A stretch of DNA of 64,000 nucleotides from Massilia sp. BSC265 (GCF_000740675.1 NZ_JPXI01000034.1:1-64000); one strand, 5' to 3'; positions 28,360 to 37,560 are shown, numbered from the stretch's first letter. The notes: a model not told the origin generated them from the letters alone. Numbers and translations are program-made.

Positions 28360-28686
28360 ATGAACACACTACCGCAAGCCATCGCCGGCTATATCGAGGC
28401 AGCGAACGCAGGAGCGCCGGAACGCCTGGCGGGCTTCTTCAACCCGGACGCCATCGTCCACGACGAAGGACACGAGCGGCGCGGACGCGAGGAGATCGCG
28501 GCCTGGGCCCGCGACACCGGAATGCGCTACCGGTCGACGATCGAACCTGCGGCACTGGTAGAAACCGCCGGCCGGCACAGGCTGACGGCCACGGTCCGGG
28601 GCAACTTCCCCGGCAGCCCGATCCCCCTGAACTTCCACTTCCAGCTCCAGTCCGGAGCCATCCAGTCGCTGGAGATCAAGCCATGA
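28360..28686 (+). CDS. SnoaL/NTF2-like protein
   Basis: A 108-aa protein with the NTF2-like cone-fold pattern (AIAGYIEAANAGAPERLAGFFNPDAIVHDEGHERRGREEIAAWA). Such proteins are small enzymes or binding domains; the reaction is unknown. AGGAGG precedes the ATG at 28360. Its stop overlaps the SDR start (ATGA), so the two are translated together. Confidence 0.85.
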   Translation: MNTLPQAIAGYIEAANAGAPERLAGFFNPDAIVHDEGHERRGREEIAAWARDTGMRYRSTIEPAALVETAGRHRLTATVRGNFPGSPIPLNFHFQLQSGAIQSLEIKP

Positions 28687-29459
28687 ACGCGTATCCATTC
28701 GCAGGCAAGCACGCACTCGTCACCGGCGGCACCAAGGGCATGGGCGAGGCCATCGTCCGCCGGCTGGCGCAGGACGGCGCGACCGTCATCGCCACGGCAC
28801 GCGGACGGCCGGCCGAACCGGTGGCTGGGGTGCGCTACCTGGAAGCGGACGTGGCGACGCTTGAAGGTGCGGCCTATGTCGCCGGTACCATCGAGCAGGA
28901 ATTCGGCCACCTCGATTTCCTGGTCAATAACGTGGGCGGGTCAACCGCGCCCAGCGGCGGCGCCCTCGCATTGACCGATGCAATGTGGGAGGCGGCGCTG
29001 CAAGCCAACCTGATGTCGGCCGTCCGGCTCGACCGCGCCTTCCTGCCGGCCATGCTGGAGCGGCGCAGCGGCGCCATCATCCACATCACCTCGATCCAGC
29101 GGCGCCTGCCCCTGTACGAGTCGACCGTCGCCTACGCCGCCAAGGCGGCGCTGGCAAACTACAGCAAATCGCTGGCCAATGAATTCGGGCCGCACGGCAT
29201 CCGGGTGAACAGCATCGCGCCCGGCTTCATCGAGACCACCGCCGCGCAAGCCCTCGTCAAGCGCATGGCGGCGCACCGGCACGGCAGCGAGGATGAGGCG
29301 AGGCAGCAGCTGATGGCCTCCCTGGGCGGGATCCCGATCGGCCGGCCCGGCCGGCCGGAGGAGGTCGCCGAGCTGGCCGCATTTCTCCTGTCGCCGCTCG
29401 CGGCCTCGGTGCACGGCGCCGAGTTCGTGATCGACGGCGGCACCATCCCGACCGTCTAG
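28683..29459 (+). CDS. SDR family oxidoreductase with a shortened active-site motif
   Basis: A 258-aa short-chain dehydrogenase/reductase. The cofactor motif TGGTKGMG, NNVGG and the catalytic Ser region (IIHITSIQRR) are normal, and GFIETTAAQ and a DGG near the C-terminus fit the family. The catalytic motif reads Y-A-A-K instead of Y-x-x-x-K: the DNA at 29130-29141 is TAC GCC GCC AAG, one codon short. This changes the Tyr-Lys geometry and may impair or alter activity. It overlaps the NTF2-like gene and is followed by a GMC oxidoreductase after a 63-bp gap. Confidence 0.88.
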   Translation: MNAYPFAGKHALVTGGTKGMGEAIVRRLAQDGATVIATARGRPAEPVAGVRYLEADVATLEGAAYVAGTIEQEFGHLDFLVNNVGGSTAPSGGALALTDAMWEAALQANLMSAVRLDRAFLPAMLERRSGAIIHITSIQRRLPLYESTVAYAAKAALANYSKSLANEFGPHGIRVNSIAPGFIETTAAQALVKRMAAHRHGSEDEARQQLMASLGGIPIGRPGRPEEVAELAAFLLSPLAASVHGAEFVIDGGTIPTV

Positions 29460-29522
29460 GCGGTCGGCCCAGCGCCGCCGCCCCACCGGGACGGCGGCTT
29501 TCCATCACTACCAGAGCTGACA

Positions 29523-31136
29523 ATGAATCCTTCTTCACACACCGAACACGCATTCGCGGAAGCAGTCCACCGCAACCAGGCTACCCAGTACGTCACCCTG
29601 AAAAGCCACTACGACTTCATCGTCTGCGGCGCCGGTTCCTCGGGCTCCGTCGTGGCGGCGCGGCTGGCCGAAAACCCGGGCGTGCACGTCCTCCTGCTGG
29701 AGGCAGGCGGCAGCGACCAGGTCGCGAGCGTCATCGAGCCCGGGCAATGGCCGCTCAACCTGGGCACGGAGCGTGACTGGGGCTTCAGGGCGGAGCCGAA
29801 CGCCCATCTCAATGGACGCGCGATCCCGATGAACATGGGGAAGGTCCTTGGCGGCGGATCCAGCATCAACGTGATGGTGTGGGCGCGCGGGCACAGCAGC
29901 GACTGGAACCATTTTGCCGCGGAAGCGGGCGACGATGCCTGGAACTACGAGTCCGTCCTGGCGATCTACCGGCGCATCGAAGACTGGCATGGCCCGGCCG
30001 ATCCGCAGCGGCGCGGGCAGGGCGGACCGGTCTACGTGGCCCCCGCGCATCAGCCGCAGCCGACGGCCACCCTCATGCTGGAAGCCGCACGCTCGCTCGG
30101 CGTCCCCACCTTCGACAGCCCGAACGGCGCGATGATGGAAGGCGATGGCGGCGCCGCGATCAACGACCTGCGCATCCGCGACGGCAAGCGCCTGTCGGTG
30201 TTCCGCTCCTATACCTACCCGAAGATGGCGCAGCCGAACCTGACGGTGCTCACCAAGGCGCTGGTGTCGAAGCTGACGTTCGAGGGCAACAGGGTGACCG
30301 GGGTCGAGGTCATCCTCGACGGACGCCGGCAGTGGTTCGGCAGTACCCGCGAGGTGATCCTGTCCCTGGGCGCGGTGAACACGCCGAAGGTGCTGATGCA
30401 GTCCGGTATCGGTCCGGAGACGGAACTGCAGCGGCATGGCATCGCCGTGCGCCAGCACCTGCCGGGGGTGGGCCAGAACCACCAGGACCACGTCTCCTTC
30501 GGCTGCATCTGGGAGTACGCCGAGCCCCAGCAGGTCGGCAACGGCGGGTCGGAAGCGACGCTGTACTGGAAGAGCGATCCCGGCCTGGACGCGCCCGACA
30601 TGCTGCACTGCCAGGTCGAGTTCCCGGTGCCCAGCCTTGACAATGCGGCGCGCGGCGTGCCCCGGCATGGCTGGACCATGTTCGCCGGCCTGGCGCACCC
30701 GAAGAGCCGCGGCGAAGTACTGCTGTCGGGGCCGGATGCGGACGATGCCGTGATCATCCGCGCCAATACGCTGGCCGATCCGGACGACATGAAGGCGGCC
30801 CTTGCCAGCGTCGAGATGTGCCGCGCCCTGGGCAATGCCGGCGCCTTCGGGCGGCTCGTGAAGGGAGAAGTCATGCCCGGACAGCTTGGCCGCGAGGCGA
30901 TGGAACACTACCTGCGCAATGCCGCGGTCACCTACTGGCACCAGTCGTGCACGGCCAAGATGGGGCGCGACGCCATGTCGGTGGTAGACGGAAAGCTGCA
31001 GGTCTACGGTATCGAGAACCTGCGTATCGCGGATGCCTCGATCATGCCGCGCATTACGACGGGCAACACGATGGCGCCATGCGTGGTCATCGGGGAGCGG
31101 GCGGCCGAGGAGCTCAAGGCGCGGCATCGCATCTGA
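29523..31136 (+). CDS. GMC family FAD-dependent oxidoreductase
   Basis: A 537-aa flavoprotein of the glucose-methanol-choline family. It has the FAD-binding Rossmann motif YDFIVCGAGSSGSVVAARLAE, the GMC signature GKVLGGGSSINVMVWARG, LSLGAVNTPKVLMQSGIGP, and the C-terminal catalytic His region YWHQSCTAKMG followed by RIADASIMPRITTGNTMAPCVVIGERAAE. It oxidises an alcohol to an aldehyde or ketone; the substrate is unknown. The preceding SDR and NTF2-like genes suggest one small-molecule pathway. Confidence 0.92.
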   Translation: MNPSSHTEHAFAEAVHRNQATQYVTLKSHYDFIVCGAGSSGSVVAARLAENPGVHVLLLEAGGSDQVASVIEPGQWPLNLGTERDWGFRAEPNAHLNGRAIPMNMGKVLGGGSSINVMVWARGHSSDWNHFAAEAGDDAWNYESVLAIYRRIEDWHGPADPQRRGQGGPVYVAPAHQPQPTATLMLEAARSLGVPTFDSPNGAMMEGDGGAAINDLRIRDGKRLSVFRSYTYPKMAQPNLTVLTKALVSKLTFEGNRVTGVEVILDGRRQWFGSTREVILSLGAVNTPKVLMQSGIGPETELQRHGIAVRQHLPGVGQNHQDHVSFGCIWEYAEPQQVGNGGSEATLYWKSDPGLDAPDMLHCQVEFPVPSLDNAARGVPRHGWTMFAGLAHPKSRGEVLLSGPDADDAVIIRANTLADPDDMKAALASVEMCRALGNAGAFGRLVKGEVMPGQLGREAMEHYLRNAAVTYWHQSCTAKMGRDAMSVVDGKLQVYGIENLRIADASIMPRITTGNTMAPCVVIGERAAEELKARHRI

Positions 31137-31194
31137 GACAGGAGCGCACAGCCCAAGTGTTGCCCTGCGCCGGCTTCTGCTCTACAGTTGAACG

Positions 31195-32637
31195 ATGCAA
31201 GAAGACCATACCGTCACCGTCGAAGAAGCCGTCCAGGTACTGGCCATGGTGGGCGACCTGAGCATGGGCCAGCCTACCGACCAGTCCATCCGTGCGGCCC
31301 TGCTGGCCGAGCGCCTGGCGCTGGCGGACGGCGCCGAAGCCGGGGCCTGCGCCCACGTGCAGCTGGTGACGCTGCTGCGCTGGTCGGGCTGCACCGCCAA
31401 CGCGAGCGGGTTCTCGACCCTGCTGGGGGACGATGTCGGCGGCAGGGATGCCATGCTCACGCACACACTGCCGCCCAACAACCGGATGACGTTTACCAGC
31501 GTGGCGCCGCTCGCGCGCATCCATTGCGAAGTCTCGAGCGCGATCGCCCAGGCGATGGGCCTGCCGCCCGAAGTCGACATCGGCTTGCGGCGGGTGTGGG
31601 AACACTACGATGGCGGCGGCATGCCGGAGCGCCTGGCCGATCCGCACATTCCCCGCCTGGTGTACTACACCAACCTGGCGAGCGACCTCGAGATCCTCAC
31701 GCGTGCGCATGGCCTGGACGAGGCGCTGCGCATGATCGGCGGGCGCGCCGACAGGAAGTATCCGGCCGACCTGGTGCGCCTGCTGGCGGCGAACGCCCAG
31801 GCCTGGCTCGCGGCCGTCGAGGCGCCTCCCTGTCCGGCGCAGATCCCGGCCCTGGCCGAGCGCGTGTCCCTGACCATCGTGGCCGACATGATCGAGCTGA
31901 AGCTGCCCTGGCTGCTGGGCTATTCGCGCCGCGTGGCCGACCTGGCCGGAGGTGCGGCAGGGCTGGCTGGCTTGCCGGCAGCCCAGCAGCGCTGCCTGGG
32001 ACGCGCAGCACTCATTCACGGCATCGGCCGCGCCGCCGTGCCGAACGCGGTCTGGCAAAGGAGCGGCAAGCTTGGCACGGCGGACTGGGAGAAGGTACGG
32101 CTGGTCCCCTACTGGACGGCGCGGGCCGGGATCCAGATTCCCGCCCTGCGCGCCGAGGCCTTGCTCGCGTCCCACGTCTACGAGCGGCTCGATGGCAGCG
32201 GCTATTACCGCGACCTCGACGCCGAGTCCTTGAGCATGCCGCAACGGATCCTGGCGGCTGCGGCGGCCTATGCGGCCTTGGGCATGCCGCGTCCCTGGCG
32301 TGGGGCCTGCACGGCGCCGGAAGCAGCGCACATCCTGGGTGCGGATGCTGCCGCCGGCCGTTTCGATGTCCAGGCCGCGAATCTCGTCATTGCCGCAGCA
32401 GACGGCGCCGGCGCTGGGGCAATCGAACCGGCGGTCCAGCGCCGCAAGCTGTTGTCGGAACGCGAGACGGCAGTCCTGCGCCGCCTCAGCCTGGGCGAAA
32501 GCAACAAGGAAGTCGCGCGCGAACTGCAGATCAGCCCATCGACGGTGCGCACCCATGTCGAAAGCATTTTCCGGAAGCTCGAATGTTCGACGCGGACTGC
32601 GGCGACGCTGAAAGGCTTGACGCTCGGGTTCATCTGA
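31195..32637 (+). CDS. LuxR-type regulator with two degenerate HD-GYP-like halves
   Basis: A 480-aa protein. Residues about 15-205 and about 210-400 each resemble part of an HD-GYP domain (EHYDGGGMPERLADPHIPRLVYYTNLASDLEIL and ERLDGSGYYRDLDAESLSMPQRILAAAAAYAAL). Both have lost metal ligands; for example the second reads HGIGR where active enzymes have HDIGK. The C-terminus is a LuxR HTH (LSERETAVLRRLSLGESNKEVARELQISPSTVRTHVESIFRKL). It is probably a transcription factor with a sensory, non-catalytic HD module, possibly binding a nucleotide. It lies 58 bp after the GMC gene and may regulate it. Confidence 0.8.
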   Translation: MQEDHTVTVEEAVQVLAMVGDLSMGQPTDQSIRAALLAERLALADGAEAGACAHVQLVTLLRWSGCTANASGFSTLLGDDVGGRDAMLTHTLPPNNRMTFTSVAPLARIHCEVSSAIAQAMGLPPEVDIGLRRVWEHYDGGGMPERLADPHIPRLVYYTNLASDLEILTRAHGLDEALRMIGGRADRKYPADLVRLLAANAQAWLAAVEAPPCPAQIPALAERVSLTIVADMIELKLPWLLGYSRRVADLAGGAAGLAGLPAAQQRCLGRAALIHGIGRAAVPNAVWQRSGKLGTADWEKVRLVPYWTARAGIQIPALRAEALLASHVYERLDGSGYYRDLDAESLSMPQRILAAAAAYAALGMPRPWRGACTAPEAAHILGADAAAGRFDVQAANLVIAAADGAGAGAIEPAVQRRKLLSERETAVLRRLSLGESNKEVARELQISPSTVRTHVESIFRKLECSTRTAATLKGLTLGFI

Positions 32638-32818
32638 TGATGCTTGACAGAACAATAAAACCGGCCGATCCTCGTCAGCCAAGTGTAAGAAATCAGTAAG
32701 GAAACAGGCACATGCTGCGTGTCGGCATGCAGATATTTACAGGAGGAGAAGTCAACCTATCAGCCAGCAGTTGTACGTGTAGCGATTCAGTCCGACAAAA
32801 CCATATTGGAGACAGACG

Positions 32819-33970
32819 ATGAAGCAGCGTGACGACGATTCAAAGAAGCCAGCATCCACCCGCCGTAAGTTCCTCGGCACCGCAGCCGCCGGCACCGCCG
32901 GCGCAAGCCTCGCGGTTCCGATGATCGCCACTGCCCAAACGCCGAAGCAGATGCGCTTCCAGAGTACCTGGCCCAGCAAGGACATCTTCCACGAATACGC
33001 GCTGGACTTCGCCAAGAAGGTCAACGACATGACCGGCGGCGAACTGAAGATCGAGGTGCTGCCCGCCGGCGCCGTCGTTCCCGCCTTCGGCCTGCTCGAT
33101 GCGGTTTCCAAGGGCACCCTCGACGGCGGCCACGGCGTCATGGGCTACAACTACGGCAAGCAGAGCGCCATCGCGCTCTGGACCTCGGGCCCGGCCTTCG
33201 GCATGGACGCCAACATGGTGCTGGCCTGGCACAAGTACGGCGGCGGCAAGCAGCTGCTGGCCGAGCTGTACAAGAGCATCGGCGCCAACGTCGTCTCCTT
33301 CCTCACCGGCCCGATGCCGACCCAGCCGCTGGGCTGGTTCAAGAAACCGATCAGCAAGGTCGAAGACCTGAAAGGCCTGAAATTCCGCACCAACGGCCTG
33401 GCGATCGACATGTTCACGGCCATGGGCGCGGCGGTGAACGCACTGCCGGCCGGCGAGATCGTCCCCGCCATGGACCGCGGCCTGCTGGACGGCGCCGAAT
33501 TCAACAACGCCAGCTCCGACCGCGTGCTCGGCTTCCCGGACGTCTCCAAGGTGTGCATGCTGCAAAGCTTCCACCAGAGCTCGGAGCAGTTCGAGATCAC
33601 CTTCAACAAGACCAAGTACGATGCGCTGCCGGCCCGGATGAAGGCGATCATCGAGAACGCCGTCGAGGCGGCATCCGCCGACATGTCGTGGAAGGCGGTC
33701 GACCGCTATTCCAAGGACTACGCCGGCATGCAGTCGCAGAACGGCGTCAAGTTCTACAAGACGCCGGACTCGGTGCTGCAGGCGCAGCTGGCGGTGTGGG
33801 ACCAGGTGGTGGCCAAGAAGGGCGCCGACAACCCGCTGTTCAAGAAGGTCGAGGCCTCGATGCGCGCGTTTGCAGAGCGCGCGATGAAGTGGGACATGGA
33901 CACCAACAACCCGCGCCGCATGGCCTACAACCACTACTTCGGTCGTAAAGCGCCGGCGAAGAAGGCGTAA
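32819..33970 (+). CDS. TRAP transporter substrate-binding protein (DctP/TakP-like)
   Basis: A 383-aa periplasmic binding protein with a twin-arginine signal (STRRKFLGTAAAG) and the TRAP P-subunit fold (GGELKIEVLPAGAVVPAFGLLDAVSKGTLDGGHG; FRTNGLAIDMFTAMGAAVNALPAGEIVPAMDRGLLDGAEFNN). The length and the alternation resemble TakP-type proteins that bind 2-oxo acids or other carboxylates; the ligand is inferred only. GGAG is 7 bases before the ATG. Permease genes follow, separated by a hairpin. Confidence 0.92.
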   Translation: MKQRDDDSKKPASTRRKFLGTAAAGTAGASLAVPMIATAQTPKQMRFQSTWPSKDIFHEYALDFAKKVNDMTGGELKIEVLPAGAVVPAFGLLDAVSKGTLDGGHGVMGYNYGKQSAIALWTSGPAFGMDANMVLAWHKYGGGKQLLAELYKSIGANVVSFLTGPMPTQPLGWFKKPISKVEDLKGLKFRTNGLAIDMFTAMGAAVNALPAGEIVPAMDRGLLDGAEFNNASSDRVLGFPDVSKVCMLQSFHQSSEQFEITFNKTKYDALPARMKAIIENAVEAASADMSWKAVDRYSKDYAGMQSQNGVKFYKTPDSVLQAQLAVWDQVVAKKGADNPLFKKVEASMRAFAERAMKWDMDTNNPRRMAYNHYFGRKAPAKKA

Positions 33971-33977
33971 GCGTCTT

Positions 33978-34008
33978 GTAGGGTGGTCGGCGAAGCCGAC
34001 CACCCTAC
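33978..34008. repeat. Single REP-like hairpin between TRAP genes
   Basis: A perfect 14-bp inverted repeat GTAGGGTGGTCGGC-GAA-GCCGACCACCCTAC. It belongs to the same family as the composite elements. Its place after the binding-protein gene suggests a role in keeping the upstream mRNA abundant relative to the permease genes. Confidence 0.85.
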
Positions 34009-34066
34009 GCGTCTTCCGCCACCCCTGTCCGGGGTGGCTGTTCGTCGTCCCGACCGGAGCAGCTTC

Positions 34067-34645
34067 ATGCAAAACGTCTTGTTTTTCGTCGACCGCGTCA
34101 GCAGCTGGGTAGGTCAGGCCTTCTCCTGGCTGATCGTCGCGCTCACCTTCCTCATCAGCTGGGAAGTCTTCGCGCGCTACGTCCTGAACACGCCCAATCC
34201 CTGGGCCTTCGACCTGATGATCATGATGTACGGCGCCGCCTTCATGATGGCCGGGGCCTACACGCTGGCCAAGAATGGCCACGTGCGCGGCGACGTGCTG
34301 TACAGCTTCTTCCCGCCGCGTCTGCAGGCGGGCCTCGACCTGGCCCTGTACTTCGTCTTCTTCATCCCTGGCGTGGTGGCCCTGGTCTGGGCCGGCTACA
34401 CCTACGCCGCCGAGTCGCTCGCCATCCGGGAGCACTCGACGCTCACCGCAAACGGCCCGCCGCTGTATCCTTTCAAGATGGTGATTCCCTTTGCCGGCGC
34501 GCTGCTCCTGCTGCAGGGGGTGGTCGAGATCGTTCGCTGCGTCGTCTGCCTGCGCAATGGCGAGTGGCCCCCGCGCGAACCCGACGTCGAGGAAGTCGAT
34601 GTCGACAAGCTGAAGGCGCAGGTTTCCGAGGAGGGCCGGCCATGA
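34067..34645 (+). CDS. TRAP transporter small permease (DctQ)
   Basis: A 192-aa four-helix membrane protein of the DctQ type (ALTFLISWEVFARYVLNTPNPWAFDLMIMMYGAAFMMAGAYTLAKNGHVRGDVL). It joins the large permease to form the transport unit. The ATG at 34067 has GGAG 9 bases upstream. The 3' end overlaps the large permease start (ATGA). Confidence 0.92.
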   Translation: MQNVLFFVDRVSSWVGQAFSWLIVALTFLISWEVFARYVLNTPNPWAFDLMIMMYGAAFMMAGAYTLAKNGHVRGDVLYSFFPPRLQAGLDLALYFVFFIPGVVALVWAGYTYAAESLAIREHSTLTANGPPLYPFKMVIPFAGALLLLQGVVEIVRCVVCLRNGEWPPREPDVEEVDVDKLKAQVSEEGRP

Positions 34646-36564
34646 GGAAGGAAATCTGGTTCGGCCTGTCGATCCTGGTGGCGATCGTCGTCGCTTTGTT
34701 CGCCCTGATGCCGGCACCCGCCGACATGACCAACGGCCACCTGGGCCTCCTGATGCTTGCCTTGGTCGTGGTCGCCATCATGCTCGGTTTCCCGACGGCC
34801 TTCACCCTGATGGGCATGGGCGTGATGTTCGCCTGGCTCGCCTTCCGCAGCCAGGACCCGGACCAGGCGGTGCAGCTGACGCTCGACCTGATGGTGCAGC
34901 GGGCCTATTCGGTGATGGCCAACGACGTGCTGATCTCGATCCCGCTGTTCATCTTCATGGGCTACCTGGTGGAGCGCGCCAACCTGATCGAGCGCCTGTT
35001 CAAGAGCCTGCACCTGGCGATGGCGCGCGTGCCCGGCTCGCTGGCGGTGGCCACCATCGTCACCTGCGCGGTGTTCGCCACCGCCACCGGCATCGTCGGC
35101 GCGGTCGTTACCCTCATGGGCCTGCTGGCGCTGCCGGCCATGCTCAAGGCCGGCTACAGCACCCAGCTCTCGGCCGGCAGCATCACGGCGGGCGGCTGCC
35201 TGGGCATCCTGATTCCGCCCTCGGTGCTCCTGATCGTGTATGGCGCGACGGCCGGGGTCTCGGTGGTCCAGCTGTACGCGGGCGCCTTCTTCCCAGGGCT
35301 CATGCTGGCGACGCTGTACGTCGGCTACGTGATGATCCTCGCCAAGCTCAAGCCGGGTATGGCGCCGCCGCTGCCCGCGTCCGAGCGCGTCGTGGCGCTG
35401 CCGGCCTACACGCAGGCGATTCCCGATGCCTACGGCAAGAGCGCGGTGCCAGCCCTGGTGCGCGCCATCAAGGGGCAGCGCGCCGCAAACGTACCGGGCC
35501 GCACGCTGGTGTCGAACCTGTTCGTCGCACTGCTGCCGGCACTGGCCTTTGCCGCCGTCATGGGCCTGGGCTACCGGATCGTCACCGCACCCGAAGCGCC
35601 GCAGACGGAGCTGGTCGAGATGGGCGCTCAGGAGTTCGAGAGCGTCTCAAGCGTCGACGGGGGCGGGCTGCAGGAGCCGCCGGCGGAGGGAGACCTGGCG
35701 GAACCGCCGGTGGAAGGGGAGGCGGCGAGGCCGCCGGCAGCCGGCGCAACGAGTCCCGCAGCGGCCACCGAAGCAGCGCAACCGCCAGCGTCACTCGACC
35801 CGCCCGCGAAGCCTGCGCCCCGGGCCTACTGGATCGCCCTCGCCGTCGTTGCAGCCGCGCTGGCCCTCTTCTACGTCTTCTTCAGCTTCGCGCGCCTCGA
35901 GATTTTCAAGATGCTGCTTGGCTCGCTGTTCCCGCTGGTGATCCTGATCCTGGCCGTGCTGGGCAGCATCGTCTTCGGGCTGGCCACGCCCACCGAGGCC
36001 GCGGCGATGGGTGCTTTCGGCGGCATGATCCTGGCGATCGCCTACCGCCGCTTCAATGTCAACCTGCTGCGCGAGTCGGCCCACCTTACCACCAAGACCA
36101 CGGCCATGGTGTGCTGGCTGTTCGTCGGCTCCAGCATCTTCTCGGCGGCGTTCGCGCTGCTGGGTGGCCAGGAGATCATCAACAACTGGGTACTGGGGAT
36201 GGACCTGACCCCGGTGCAGTTCATGATCCTGGCCCAGGTGGTGATCTTCCTGCTCGGCTGGCCGCTGGAATGGACCGAGATTATCGTGATCTTCATGCCG
36301 ATCTTCGTGCCGCTGCTCCAGCACTTCAACATCGACCCGCTGTTCTTCGGCCTGCTGGTGGCGATGAACCTGCAGACGGCCTTTCTGTCACCGCCGGTGG
36401 CGATGTCGGCCTTTTATCTCAAGGGCGTGTCGCCGCCGCACGTGACGCTGAACCAGATCTTCCTGGGGATGCTGCCCTTCGTGGGGCTGCAGCTGCTGGG
36501 GATTATCCTCCTGTACACCTTCCCGGCGATCGGTATGTGGCTGCCGGAGGTGCTATACAAGTGA
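34642..36564 (+). CDS. TRAP transporter large permease (DctM), enlarged
   Basis: A 640-aa DctM-type permease, about 200 residues longer than the usual 425-435. The N-terminal half (LGFPTAFTLMGMGV, GGCLGILIPPSVLLIVYG) and the C-terminal half (GLATPTEAAAMGAFGGMILAI, PVAMSAFYLKGV) are canonical. Between them, from about residue 255, is an insertion with an extra hydrophobic segment, a Pro/Ala/Glu-rich stretch (about 320-390: LQEPPAEGDLAEPPVEG and similar) and another TM. Enlarged DctM proteins of this kind occur in some betaproteobacteria. It is the last gene of the TRAP operon. Confidence 0.9.
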   Translation: MRKEIWFGLSILVAIVVALFALMPAPADMTNGHLGLLMLALVVVAIMLGFPTAFTLMGMGVMFAWLAFRSQDPDQAVQLTLDLMVQRAYSVMANDVLISIPLFIFMGYLVERANLIERLFKSLHLAMARVPGSLAVATIVTCAVFATATGIVGAVVTLMGLLALPAMLKAGYSTQLSAGSITAGGCLGILIPPSVLLIVYGATAGVSVVQLYAGAFFPGLMLATLYVGYVMILAKLKPGMAPPLPASERVVALPAYTQAIPDAYGKSAVPALVRAIKGQRAANVPGRTLVSNLFVALLPALAFAAVMGLGYRIVTAPEAPQTELVEMGAQEFESVSSVDGGGLQEPPAEGDLAEPPVEGEAARPPAAGATSPAAATEAAQPPASLDPPAKPAPRAYWIALAVVAAALALFYVFFSFARLEIFKMLLGSLFPLVILILAVLGSIVFGLATPTEAAAMGAFGGMILAIAYRRFNVNLLRESAHLTTKTTAMVCWLFVGSSIFSAAFALLGGQEIINNWVLGMDLTPVQFMILAQVVIFLLGWPLEWTEIIVIFMPIFVPLLQHFNIDPLFFGLLVAMNLQTAFLSPPVAMSAFYLKGVSPPHVTLNQIFLGMLPFVGLQLLGIILLYTFPAIGMWLPEVLYK

Positions 36565-36912
36565 GCCGTGCAAGCAGGGTGGGGCCGAACGGCGATGGTC
36601 ATGCAGGATGATCGTTGCCCGTCCATTAAGTTATGCGTTCCGCGAATGGCAGACATGCGGAACGCGAACTGTCATTGCGGTGCAACATCGGTGATAATGG
36701 CGGCCCATACCCAGTAGTACCTTTCACGTTCCCGGATGTTGCCACCACAAGTGCCAGCTTCCGGCGACGCTGACGCCCCGACCTTGACCATGCATCGTGA
36801 GGAAAATGAAGCATCATCTTCTGCCCGGCTCGACTTCCTACCGTGTTGACGGATGCCTCCTGCATGCGTGGGCGCACGTGTCGGCACATGTGTCGAGTAT
36901 CGAGGTGGCGCG
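36565..36912. other. Intergenic region with a hairpin
   Basis: About 350 bases with no convincing gene. It contains a 9-bp stem GCGTTCCGC/GCGGAACGC at 36635-36665 without a T-run. It is probably the end of the TRAP transcript and the promoter region of yitT. Confidence 0.5.
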
Positions 36913-37560
36913 ATGATGCAGGGCGCGTGGCAAGCGCAGGCCGCCCAGGGCAAGAAGGTGGTCTCGATCAAGCCGCACACCCTGTTCGACGACGTCTACG
37001 GCATCACGGTGGGCGTGCTGTTCGTCGCGATGGGCGTCCTCCTGCTGCAGGCCGCGGGCCTGATCACCGGCGGCGTGGCCGGCATCTCGCTGCTGGTCTC
37101 CTACGTGTCCGGCCATTCGGTCGGCCTGCTGTTCATGCTCATCAACCTGCCGTTCTTCCTGTTCGGCTACCTGTTCATGGGCGCGCGCTTCACCATCAAG
37201 TCCCTGGTCGGCAGCATCCTGATCATGGCGATGCTCAAGCTGATGCCGAACGGCCTCGTGATCGGCCACATCCACCCGATGGTCGCGGCCTTGGGCGGGG
37301 GCACCTTCTGCGGCATGGGCATCCTGGCACTGGCGCGCCATGGCGCAGGCGTGGGCGGCACCGGCATCGTCACGCTGTGGCTGCAGAAGAAGTACGCCAT
37401 CAATGCGGGCCGCACCCAGGTGGCGATCGACGGCGTCATCCTGCTGGCGGCGCTGGCGATCGTCTCGCCGGGCCTGGTGGGCTGGTCTTCCCTGAGCGCG
37501 GTTGCCATGAGCAGCATGGTCATGGCCTGGCACCGCCCGGGCCGCTATTTTGGCAACTGA
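36913..37560 (+). CDS. YitT family membrane protein
   Basis: A 215-aa protein with five or six hydrophobic helices and the YitT (DUF161) pattern: LLQAAGLITGGVAGISLLVSYVSG, INLPFFLFGYLFMGARFTIKSLVGS and GILALARHGAGVGGTGIVTLWLQKKY. The function of the family is not settled. The ATG at 36913 follows a GAGG motif. The last 16 bp overlap the opposite-strand serine hydrolase gene. Confidence 0.87.
   Translation: MMQGAWQAQAAQGKKVVSIKPHTLFDDVYGITVGVLFVAMGVLLLQAAGLITGGVAGISLLVSYVSGHSVGLLFMLINLPFFLFGYLFMGARFTIKSLVGSILIMAMLKLMPNGLVIGHIHPMVAALGGGTFCGMGILALARHGAGVGGTGIVTLWLQKKYAINAGRTQVAIDGVILLAALAIVSPGLVGWSSLSAVAMSSMVMAWHRPGRYFGN

Noticed and set aside
32712-32822. A 36-codon frame (ATG 32712, or 32727) with AAGGA upstream, whose TGA overlaps the TRAP binding-protein ATG as ATGA, looking like a coupled leader peptide
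   Set aside because: Codon use is unlike the neighbours (low third-position GC), and the binding-protein gene has its own well-spaced GGAG, so coupling is not needed. Only conservation or ribosome profiling would justify calling it.
36635-36665. GCGTTCCGC/GCGGAACGC hairpin as a Rho-independent terminator of the TRAP operon
   Set aside because: No T-run follows the stem on either strand; it may have another role or be chance.
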